A stretch of 64,000 nt of DNA, from contig NZ_CP064031.1 in assembly GCF_049532895.1 (NCBI RefSeq), forward strand, positions 3,410,001 through 3,474,000. The letters are read 5' to 3'. This stretch comes from Dyella_B acidisoli. GTDB lineage: Bacteria > Pseudomonadota > Gammaproteobacteria > Xanthomonadales > Rhodanobacteraceae. The position numbers and the translations under genes were made by a program. Below are positions 16,777 through 23,952 of the stretch, one piece after another (position 1 is the first letter of the stretch; the number at the start of each line of letters is the position of its first letter). Under the pieces are notes generated by a model. The model was not told where the DNA came from. It was given only the letters and a program-made list of their open reading frames with translations, and made no database searches.

Positions 16777-16803
16777 TGTCACGAAATGGCCAGGTGGCTC
16801 GTC
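16777..16803 (+). promoter_or_regulatory. ECF41-type promoter of the second CMD gene
   Basis: TGTCACG (16777-16783), 16-bp spacer, CGTC (16800-16803), 50 bp before the ATG. The surrounding bases (CTGTCACGAAAT...CGTCCTTGCATTGAAC) copy the promoter at 16235 including the spacer flanks, so promoter and gene were duplicated together. Confidence 0.85.
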
Positions 16804-16852
16804 CTTGCATTGAACAGTCGATGACGGCCACCCCACACGAGGAATGCATGCC

Positions 16853-17317
16853 ATGTCACGTTTTTCCTACTACACATATCCCGAAGCCCTGAAACCGCTG
16901 TTTGCGATGAAGGCGCATATCGACCAGTCCGGTCTCGAAGAAAGCCTGGTGCATCTGGTGATGCTACGCGCCTCGCAGCTCAACGGCTGCGCCTATTGCA
17001 TCGACATGCACAGCAAAGAAGCACGTGCCGATGGCGAAACCGAACAGCGTCTGTATCTGCTGCAGGCATGGCGCGAAGCGCCGTTCTATAGCGCACGCGA
17101 GCAGGCAGCGCTGGCGTGGTGCGAAGCGGTCACGCGACTCGATCCGGTACACGGCGTGACGGATGAAGTTTACGAACAAGCACGCGCGCAGTTCAGCGAG
17201 AAAGAACTGATGGACCTGAATCTGCTGGTGATCATGATTAACGGCTGGAATCGCATCGCGATACCGTCGAAGACGGAGCCGGGCAGCTTCAAGCCAGTGA
17301 AGCAAAAGGCGGCTTAA
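16853..17317 (+). CDS. Carboxymuconolactone decarboxylase-like (AhpD-fold) protein 2
   Basis: A 154-residue paralogue of the gene upstream, sharing MSRF at the start, LRASQLNGCAYCIDMHSKEAR with the CxxC-His redox site, GETEQRLY, WREAPFYS and FSEKELMDLNLLV. GAGGA nine bases before 16853 supports this ATG over the in-frame ATG at 16844. Its own ECF41 promoter lies just upstream. A tandem duplication with later divergence is the simplest origin. Confidence 0.92.
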   Translation: MSRFSYYTYPEALKPLFAMKAHIDQSGLEESLVHLVMLRASQLNGCAYCIDMHSKEARADGETEQRLYLLQAWREAPFYSAREQAALAWCEAVTRLDPVHGVTDEVYEQARAQFSEKELMDLNLLVIMINGWNRIAIPSKTEPGSFKPVKQKAA

Positions 17318-17325
17318 AGCTGATG

Positions 17326-17353
17326 CTCCCTCTCCCCCAAGAGGAGAGGGAGT
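17326..17353. terminator. Stem-loop between CMD 2 and the isocitrate dehydrogenase gene
   Basis: CTCCCTCTCCCCC pairs with AGGAGAGGGAG, ten bases after the CMD stop and ten before the convergent gene's stop. It is a single CTCTCCCC-type unit and probably ends both transcripts. Confidence 0.55.
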
Positions 17354-17362
17354 AAAGATGCA

Positions 17363-18376
17363 TTACACCTTCACGCGCTTGGCAATGGCCTCACCAAACG
17401 TCTGCGTCGAACCCTTGCCACCCAGATCCGGCGTAACGTGTTCGCGATCGTTCGCCATCGTGTCGCGAATCGCATCACGCAGCTTGGTGCCCTTCTCCAC
17501 CATGCCCAGATGATCGAGCATGTCGGCTGCAGCAAGCAGCAGCGCGCAGGGATTGGCAATGCCTTTACCCGCGATATCCGGCGCAGAACCATGCACCGCT
17601 TCGAAGATCGCTGCGTGCTCGCCGATGTTGTCGCCCGGTGCCAGACCCAAGCCACCGACCAAGCCGGCGCACAGATCGGAAAGAATGTCGCCGAACAGGT
17701 TGGTGGTGACGATCACGTCGAACTGTTCTGGACGCATCACCAGCTGCATGCAGGCGTTGTCCACGATCATCTCGTTGAACTCGATCTGCGGATAATCCTT
17801 CGCAATCTCGCGCGCCACGTTGAGGAACAGACCTGAAGCGGTCTTGATGATGTTGGCCTTGTGCACGGCCGTGACTTTCTTGCGACCTTTCTTCACCGCC
17901 ATATCGAAGGCATAGCGCACGATGCGCGCGCAGCCCTTGCGCGTAACGCGGATCATCGAGGTGGCCAATTCACCGTCTTCCGATAGCGTCTGCCCTTCGG
18001 AGAGATACGCACCCTCGGTGTTCTCGCGCACGGTGATGATGTCGATGTTGTCGTAACGCGCCTTGGTGCCGGGGAAGCTGATCGCCGGACGCACGTTGGC
18101 GTACAGATCGAAATGGCGGCGCAGTGTGACGTTGATCGACGTGAAGCCGCCACCTACCGGCGTGGTCAGCGGGCCCTTCAACGCCACCTGGTGCTTGGCG
18201 ATCGCATCGAGCGTGGGCTTGGGCAGCAGGTCACCGTGCTTTTCGAGCGCGATCATGCCGGCTTCGACCGTGTCGTAGGTCAGGCCGCAATCGAGCGCGT
18301 CGAGCACGCGCAGCGTAGCGGTCATGATCTCCGGGCCGATGCCATCGCCCGGGATCACCGCAATGGTCTTGCTCAT
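17363..18376 (-). CDS. NAD-dependent isocitrate dehydrogenase (isopropylmalate/isocitrate dehydrogenase family)
   Basis: A 337-residue metal-dependent decarboxylating dehydrogenase. Motifs are IPGDGIGPEI at the N-terminus, DIITVRENTEGAYL (substrate loop), KANIIKTASGLFL (catalytic Lys), and EAVHGSAPDIAGKGIANPCALLLAAADML (cofactor site). The asparagine-containing phosphate loop and short length fit the small NAD-type IDH of Xanthomonadales rather than the E. coli NADP enzyme. Homoisocitrate or isopropylmalate dehydrogenase activity is less likely, as no leu genes are nearby. Confidence 0.88.
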   Translation of the reverse strand: MSKTIAVIPGDGIGPEIMTATLRVLDALDCGLTYDTVEAGMIALEKHGDLLPKPTLDAIAKHQVALKGPLTTPVGGGFTSINVTLRRHFDLYANVRPAISFPGTKARYDNIDIITVRENTEGAYLSEGQTLSEDGELATSMIRVTRKGCARIVRYAFDMAVKKGRKKVTAVHKANIIKTASGLFLNVAREIAKDYPQIEFNEMIVDNACMQLVMRPEQFDVIVTTNLFGDILSDLCAGLVGGLGLAPGDNIGEHAAIFEAVHGSAPDIAGKGIANPCALLLAAADMLDHLGMVEKGTKLRDAIRDTMANDREHVTPDLGGKGSTQTFGEAIAKRVKV

Positions 18377-18540
18377 GGGGAAACTCCTTGGGAATGAAGC
18401 GGGGGAGCCGGCGCGCAGGGGGGAAGGCGCCTAGCTGAAAACCGCACAATTATCCCTGATGGGCTTGTCGGCGAACAGCCTGGATATGGTTGGGAAGCGT
18501 TGCAAATGCTCGTATGGAGCGTTGCGGTTGCTCGAATACT

Positions 18541-18687
18541 GCTCTTCCTCCTCTCCCCTCCGGGGAGAGGATTGAGGTGAGGGGGACAAGGCTTGCCACA
18601 GATCTCAATTGGAGAGTCGCTTCGATTTACCTTTATCGCGAGGTTCGCCCCTCACCCCCGCCCTCTCCCCGAAGGGGAGGGGGCGCA
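18541..18687. repeat. REP pair, class II (CTCTCCCC type)
   Basis: One unit at 18547-18585 (CCTCTCCCCTCCGGGGAGAGG...GGTGAGGGG) and an inverted one at 18645-18687 (CCCCTCACCCCCGCCCTCTCCCC...GGGGAGGGGG), about 60 bp apart. The same paired layout occurs near 32.6-32.7 and 54.6-54.75 kb. It fills most of the 317-bp gap between the isocitrate dehydrogenase start and the CMD stop; nothing else was seen there. Confidence 0.85.
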
Positions 18688-18693
18688 AATGCG

Positions 18694-19077
18694 TTACGCA
18701 TGCTCGCTGCAGTTGGCAGCCTCTGCACCGCCTTCCAACCGATCCAGAAAATCCACCGCACGCCGCAAATGCGGAATCACGATCGACCCACCTACGACCA
18801 GGCCGACGCTGAACACCTCGAAAAATTCATCGCGCGTCACGCCCACTTCCTTGCACTGCGCAATGTGATAGCTGATGCAATCATCACAACGCAGCACCAT
18901 CGAGGCGACCAGACCAAGCATTTCCTTGGTCTTCACATCCAACGCGCCGGCTTTGTAAGTCTGCGTGTCCAGCGCAAAGAAGCGGCGTACCACCTGGTTG
19001 TCTTCGGCCAGGATGCGTTCGTTCATGCGTTGGCGGAAGGCGGTGAATTCGGCGACGCGATCCTTCTCGGTACTCAT
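18694..19077 (-). CDS. Carboxymuconolactone decarboxylase family protein 3
   Basis: A 127-residue CMD/AhpD-fold protein of a different subgroup from the two at 16.3-17.3 kb. The redox site is VLRCDDCISYHIAQC: Cys-x-x-Cys followed by His. Its ATG overlaps the grxC stop by four bases (ATGA type), so it is translated with grxC. Pairing with a glutaredoxin suggests the disulfide formed at its CxxC may be recycled by glutathione; this is inference from gene order. Confidence 0.88.
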   Translation of the reverse strand: MSTEKDRVAEFTAFRQRMNERILAEDNQVVRRFFALDTQTYKAGALDVKTKEMLGLVASMVLRCDDCISYHIAQCKEVGVTRDEFFEVFSVGLVVGGSIVIPHLRRAVDFLDRLEGGAEAANCSEHA

Positions 19078-19334
19078 GCAACCTCCAAGAGCTGCGCCAG
19101 CTTGCCGCTTCGATCGGCAGCGACCAGATCGTCATAGCCGCCTACAAGGTGATCGTTGATGAAGATCTGCGGTACGGTGCGGCGACCGCCACTGCGCTGG
19201 AGCATGGTGTCGCGCTGGGCCGGATCGGTGTCTACCCGCACTTCCTCCCACGTCAGGCCCTTGGCCTTCAGCAGGTTCTTGGCGGCCACGCAGTATGGGC
19301 ATACCGCAGTGGAATAAACTTCGATCTTGGGCAT
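19074..19334 (-). CDS. grxC: Glutaredoxin 3
   Basis: An 86-residue monothiol/dithiol exchange protein with the active site STAVCPYCVAAK (CPYC, residues 11-14), the cis-Pro motif RRTVPQIFIN and the GGYDDL glutathione-binding pattern. The start is the ATG at 19334, preceded by GGAG; the longer frame to 19406 has no homology. It is translationally coupled to the CMD gene downstream. Confidence 0.95.
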   Translation of the reverse strand: MPKIEVYSTAVCPYCVAAKNLLKAKGLTWEEVRVDTDPAQRDTMLQRSGGRRTVPQIFINDHLVGGYDDLVAADRSGKLAQLLEVA

Positions 19335-19442
19335 CGCAAAGCTCCGGAATAACTTGCGCAATAAATGGCGGTGTCTGTGTTTGAAACCAAGATGCTGAAC
19401 TGCCATATCAGTGAATGGTCTCAGTGTTATTGTCGTTCATCT

Positions 19443-21146
19443 ATGACCATGCCGCATCGAAACCTCCATAAACGCCTGCTGACCGCGCTGGCTGCTGCGA
19501 CCGTGGCCTTTGCCGCGGGCGCCCAGGACAGGCCTGACGACATCCGCCTCCCTGACCTCGGCAGCTCAGCCAATGCATTGATCTCCCCGCAGGAAGCGCA
19601 GGACTACGGCGCCATGATGCTGCAGCAAATGCGCGCGCTGGACATGGTCGTGGACGACCCGCTGCTGGACGACTACATCAACAACCTGGGCTTTCGCCTG
19701 GTGGCCAACTCGGCCAAGCCGAAGGATCACTTCGCGTTCTTCATCGCCAAGGATCCGGTCATCAACGCATTCTCGGCGCCCGGCGGCTATATCGGCATGA
19801 ATTCGGGACTGATCATCATCACCCGCAGCGAGGATGAGCTCGCGGCGGTGATGGCGCACGAAATCGGCCACATCACCCAGAACCACCTGCAGCGCGCGTA
19901 CGAGGCAGCGAAGAAAGACACACCGCTGATGGCCCTGATCGCACTCGGCGCCATTGCTGCGGGCGGCGCGGCTGGCGGCCAAGCCGCCGCAGCCACACTG
20001 CTGGGCGGCCAGGGCGTATTGATGCAGAAACAGATCAACTTCACCCGCAAGGACGAAGCCGAGGCCGACCGCACCGGCATCGAGACACTCTCCAAGTCCG
20101 GTTATGACCCGAACGCCATGGCCGGTTTCTTCGCGCGCATGGAAGATGAAATGAGCGCGGATTCGGGCGGCATCAACGTGCCGTCCCTGTTGCTGGATCA
20201 CCCCGTCACGGCACAGCGCATCAGTGACGCGAAAGCACGTGCTGGCTCGCTGATTGCCGCCCAGAAGCTGCAACCCAGCGGCAATCTGCTGGACAAAGAG
20301 AGCTGGGCAAAGCAGACCGCACCCATCGTCTACGTGAAGGACGCGACCTCGCTGCTCCCCTCCTCGCACAGCGCCGGCAAAGGCCCGAGCACCTATTTGC
20401 TGATGCGCGAACGCGTGCGTGTGCTGTCTGATGACGCGTACCGCATGAGCAGCTTTTACGCCGGTCTGCTTGGCCGCCAGGATGGGCGCTTCAACACACC
20501 GGAAATCCACTACGGCTATGCGCTCGCGCTGATCCGCAGCGGCCAGGGCGGCAAGGCCATCACCCAGCTTCAGCCGCTGGTGGACAAGAACCCGGACAAC
20601 CTGGTGCTGCGCCTGGCGCTGGCGGACGCGCGCCTGCAGGACGGCCAGCGTGCGGCGGCGCTGGATATCTACGCTGCGCTCAATACCGAATCCCCGCGCA
20701 ACAAGGCCATCGGCGTGGCTTACGCCAACGCACTCACCCAGGGCGGCAGCAAAGCCCAGGCCGAGCAGGCTGCCAGCATGCTGCGGCCAATGCTGGAAGA
20801 CACCGACGAGCCTGGCCTGTTCACCGCTTACGCCCGCGCCAGCGAACGGGCTGACCAAGCGGTTCGTGCGGGCGAAGCCTACGCGCAAGCCAGCTACCTC
20901 TCCGGCCGGCCGTTCGATGCCATGGAACAGTTGAAAACCCTACTCAAGCGCAACGACCTGGACTACTACGCACGCGCCCGCATCCAGGCCCACATCGCCG
21001 AACTCACCCCGCTGGTGATGGAGCTGCGCAAGCGCCGCGTATCCACGGATGACAACCCGGACGGCACCAGCCAGACGCAGCAGCAATTTGGGTCGGGATG
21101 CAAAGGGCGGATTTGTCTGGGTTGGGGTGCCAATCCAGGCCAATAA
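19443..21146 (+). CDS. bepA: Periplasmic M48 metalloprotease with TPR domain, BepA (YfgC)-like
   Basis: A 567-residue outer-membrane quality-control protease/chaperone that assists LptD assembly in E. coli. A signal peptide (LLTALAAATVAFAAGAQ) is followed by the M48 domain (about residues 40-270) with the zinc motif VMAHEIGHITQNH and the third ligand in KDEAEADRTG. TPR-like repeats fill about 330-540. The C-terminal 18 residues (GSGCKGRICLGWG...) with two cysteines are an extension not typical of the family. A second ATG at 19449 is also possible. Divergent from grxC. Confidence 0.9.
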   Translation: MTMPHRNLHKRLLTALAAATVAFAAGAQDRPDDIRLPDLGSSANALISPQEAQDYGAMMLQQMRALDMVVDDPLLDDYINNLGFRLVANSAKPKDHFAFFIAKDPVINAFSAPGGYIGMNSGLIIITRSEDELAAVMAHEIGHITQNHLQRAYEAAKKDTPLMALIALGAIAAGGAAGGQAAAATLLGGQGVLMQKQINFTRKDEAEADRTGIETLSKSGYDPNAMAGFFARMEDEMSADSGGINVPSLLLDHPVTAQRISDAKARAGSLIAAQKLQPSGNLLDKESWAKQTAPIVYVKDATSLLPSSHSAGKGPSTYLLMRERVRVLSDDAYRMSSFYAGLLGRQDGRFNTPEIHYGYALALIRSGQGGKAITQLQPLVDKNPDNLVLRLALADARLQDGQRAAALDIYAALNTESPRNKAIGVAYANALTQGGSKAQAEQAASMLRPMLEDTDEPGLFTAYARASERADQAVRAGEAYAQASYLSGRPFDAMEQLKTLLKRNDLDYYARARIQAHIAELTPLVMELRKRRVSTDDNPDGTSQTQQQFGSGCKGRICLGWGANPGQ

Positions 21147-21226
21147 AGACGTAAAGCTGGAATTGTCATCCCGGATGACGACCTTTTGTCATCTCTAACC
21201 CCCTATCAGTGCAGCGTTTTCACGCT

Positions 21227-21244
21227 GTGTCATTGCCGCGTAAC
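21227..21244 (+). promoter_or_regulatory. Possible Pho box upstream of phoB
   Basis: GTGTCAT and GCGTAAC are separated by four bases (21227-21244), resembling the two 7-bp halves of a Pho box, 50 bp before the phoB start. TTGTCAT copies also occur near 21161 and 21186. The match to CTGTCAT is partial, so the call is tentative. Confidence 0.35.
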
Positions 21245-21294
21245 ATTTCACCGCTGCAATAATTGCGTCATAGGCCACCTACTCGGACCTTCGC

Positions 21295-21984
21295 GTGCAC
21301 AAACGCATCCTGATTGTTGAAGACGAAGCTTCCATCCGCGACATGGTCGCCTTCGCCCTGCGCAAGGCCGGTATGGATACCGCGCAGGCCGCCGATGCAC
21401 GCACGGCCCAGATGTCCATCGCCGAGCAGGTGCCCGACCTGATCCTGCTCGACTGGATGCTCCCCGGCACCAGCGGCCTGGATCTGGCTCGCCGCCTGCG
21501 CAAGGAAGAACTCAGCCGCGAGATCCCGATCATCATGCTCACCGCACGCGGCGAGGAAATGGATCGTGTCAATGGCCTGGAAGCCGGCGTGGACGACTAC
21601 GTCGTCAAGCCCTTCTCCACGCGCGAATTGATCGCACGCATCAAGGCGGTGCTGCGGCGCAGCCAGGGCGACGATGGTTCGGGCATGGTGGAACTGGGCC
21701 GGCTGCGCATCGACGGCCCGGCCCACCGCGTGTTCGCGGGCGACGAGCCGGTACCGATCGGCCCCACCGAATACCGACTGCTGTACTTCTTCATGACCCA
21801 TCCGGAACGCGTCTACTCACGCGCCCAGCTGCTCGACCACGTGTGGGGCGGCAGCGTGTACGTGGAAGAGCGCACCGTGGATGTCCACATTCGCCGCCTG
21901 CGCAAGACGCTTGAGCCGTGGAAGCTTGAGGATATGGTGCAGACGGTGCGAGGCGCTGGCTATCGTTTCTCAGCCAGCCCCTGA
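21295..21984 (+). CDS. phoB: Phosphate regulon response regulator
   Basis: A 229-residue OmpR-family regulator that activates phosphate-starvation genes when phosphorylated by PhoR. The receiver domain (1-120) has VEDEASIRDM, the phospho-acceptor in ILLDWMLPG (Asp53), and KPFSTRELIARI. The winged helix (about 130-229) ends VEERTVDVHIRRLRKTLEP...VRGAGYRF. The start is a GTG at 21295 giving HKRILIVEDE. It is followed 13 bp later by phoR. Confidence 0.95.
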   Translation: MHKRILIVEDEASIRDMVAFALRKAGMDTAQAADARTAQMSIAEQVPDLILLDWMLPGTSGLDLARRLRKEELSREIPIIMLTARGEEMDRVNGLEAGVDDYVVKPFSTRELIARIKAVLRRSQGDDGSGMVELGRLRIDGPAHRVFAGDEPVPIGPTEYRLLYFFMTHPERVYSRAQLLDHVWGGSVYVEERTVDVHIRRLRKTLEPWKLEDMVQTVRGAGYRFSASP

Positions 21985-21997
21985 TCTAGACCCCGCC

Positions 21998-23302
21998 ATG
22001 ACACAGCCGGTCAAAAGCGCCTGGAAACTTCCCCTCGCGCTGACCGGCGGTTTGGTTGCGGGCGCTTTCGGCGGATGGCTGGCCGGAGGGCACGTAGCGA
22101 GTGGTGTGGCACTAGTCGCCATAGCAGAGATTGTCTTGCTGTTGACGCATTTGCGTCACATTGCTAAGCCCATCATGAGCTTATCGTCCAAGCCCCCCGA
22201 GGACGCTCCCTACGACGTTCCCTATGACCCCCGGCATGATCGATTCATGATGCGCTCCCGACGCCTAGCCGCCAACCTGCATGATCTACGCCGTGCCGCA
22301 GGCAACCTGCCGGACGCGATCGTGTTGCTCGACCAGGACCAGCACGTGCGCTGGTTCAACCACGCGGCGGAAAGCCTGCTCGGTCTGCGCCGTCCGCAGG
22401 ATCGCGGCGTGGTGCTGAAGGAAAAACTGCATAACTCCGAATTGGCCGGCTGGCTGGAAGAACCCTCGCCAGAGCCGCTGAACGACGTCAGCGCACCCGG
22501 TGCACCGAGCCGCCACATCAACGTAACCTTGCTGCCGTTCGGCCAGCGCCAACGTCTGCTGTTGGCGCGCGATATCAGCCACATGTCGCGCCTGGAACAG
22601 ATCCGCCGCGACTTCGTCGCCAACGTCTCGCACGAATTGCGCACGCCGCTCACGGTGATCCACGGGTATCTCGAACTGCTCGATCCCGAAGACGTACCGC
22701 ACTTGGCACCCGTGCTCAGCGAAATGCGCGCGCAGTCCAAGCGCATGGGTCAGATCGTGGAAGATCTGCTCACGCTGTCGCGCCTGGAAACGCAGGACCA
22801 CGTCAGTGAGGAACGCGTGCAGATGGCACCGTTGCTCGCCACGCTGCGCAAGGAGGCCGAAGCGCTGAGCCAAGGCCGCCACAGCATCACGGTCGAAAAC
22901 GCCGCCAACATCGATCTGCTCGGTTCGCCGAAGGATCTGCACAGCGCGCTGTCCAACTTGGTCAGCAACGCGGTGCGCTACACGCCCACCGGCGGGCGCA
23001 TCACCATCCGCTGGGAACGCACTGCTGACGGCGCGAACTACTCGGTAACCGATACCGGCTACGGCATTCCCGCCGACCACCTCTCCCGCCTCACCGAGCG
23101 CTTCTACCGCGTGTCATCCAGCCGTTCGCGCGACAGCGGCGGCACGGGCCTGGGGCTTTCCATCGTCAAACACGTGCTTGGCCTACACCAGGCACGCCTG
23201 GATATCCGCAGCACACCCGGACAGGGTTCTACCTTTACTTGCTGCTTCGGCCGCGAACGCTTGCTGGCGCCGGAAACGCACGAAGCCAGGTCTGCTGAAT
23301 AG
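21998..23302 (+). CDS. phoR: Phosphate regulon sensor histidine kinase
   Basis: A 434-residue membrane kinase. Two N-terminal membrane segments (about residues 10-30 and 33-55) are followed by a PAS domain (NLPDAIVLLDQDQHVRWFNHAAESLLG), then HisKA with DFVANVSHELRTPLTVIHGYLELL, and HATPase with NLVSNAVRYTPTGG, DTGYGIP and GGTGLGLSIVKHVL. It lacks a large periplasmic sensor, as PhoR does. The start is the ATG at 21998; the longer frame overlaps phoB. Confidence 0.95.
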   Translation: MTQPVKSAWKLPLALTGGLVAGAFGGWLAGGHVASGVALVAIAEIVLLLTHLRHIAKPIMSLSSKPPEDAPYDVPYDPRHDRFMMRSRRLAANLHDLRRAAGNLPDAIVLLDQDQHVRWFNHAAESLLGLRRPQDRGVVLKEKLHNSELAGWLEEPSPEPLNDVSAPGAPSRHINVTLLPFGQRQRLLLARDISHMSRLEQIRRDFVANVSHELRTPLTVIHGYLELLDPEDVPHLAPVLSEMRAQSKRMGQIVEDLLTLSRLETQDHVSEERVQMAPLLATLRKEAEALSQGRHSITVENAANIDLLGSPKDLHSALSNLVSNAVRYTPTGGRITIRWERTADGANYSVTDTGYGIPADHLSRLTERFYRVSSSRSRDSGGTGLGLSIVKHVLGLHQARLDIRSTPGQGSTFTCCFGRERLLAPETHEARSAE

Positions 23303-23311
23303 GTACTTCCT

Positions 23312-23880
23312 CTCTCCTTTGGGCCTGATTAGCGTCTCGCCTCAGTTGGGTATCTCGTGTGTTGTGACATTGCCTGCGGCGCTTTCGGACCCTAAAGTGC
23401 CCGAGTCACTTTTCTTTGCTGGCCAAAGAAAAGTAACCCAAAGAAATGGCCTGAAGAGCTCACAGCATTGCATGGGTTACAAGCCTGAAGGATGTCGCCT
23501 TGCTTTGATCGTTGGCGGGCCAAGCTTCCACCACCCCGCTATAACGCGAGGCGTCGAAGCATTGCGGGCTTAAAGCGCGCCCTCCGCAGGTTGAGCTTGG
23601 CTGAGATCTGCCCGATCTGCTTTAAGTCCTCAGCGCTTCGACGCCTCGCGGTATAGCGGGGGCGTCGAACCATGGGCGACCAACCACCTATCTAGCCATA
23701 CACGTTCAGGCTTTTCCCTTCCGCATGCTGTGAGCCGTTTAGGCCATTTCTTTGGGTTACTTTTCTTTGGGCCAGCAAAGAAAAGTGACCCGGTCGCTTC
23801 GCGACCGGAAGCGCCGCAGGCAATGGTCCAACCCACGAAATACCCAGCTGAGGCGAGACGCTAACCAGGCCCAAAGGGAA
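23312..23880. repeat. Large (about 570 bp) near-palindromic repeat, copy 1
   Basis: The two halves are inverted repeats of each other over almost the whole length. CCTTTGGGCCTGATTAGCG on the left pairs with CGCTAACCAGGCCCAAAGG on the right. Further in, TTTTCTTTGCTGGCC/GGGCCAGCAAAGAAAA, AAGTAACCCAAAGAAATGGC and GCGAGGCGTCGAAGC are all mirrored. The apex is CTTAAAGC/GCTTTAAG near 23570-23625 enclosing GAGATC-TGCCC-GATC. A second copy near 48.1-51.1 kb carries the same core in the same orientation. Short reading frames inside it have no coding character. It separates phoR from ppk. Confidence 0.85.
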
Positions 23881-23952
23881 CAGGCGATCACGCATCGCGC
23901 ATTACAAAACGTTGAACGCCTTCTTACAAACAGCATATGCGCGGCGCTGTTC

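Noticed and set aside
23752..23952. N-terminal extension of ppk1 and RKVTRS-like peptides in the palindromic repeat
   Set aside because: The same peptide pattern appears in several frames and both copies of the repeat, a by-product of the palindrome rather than coding.
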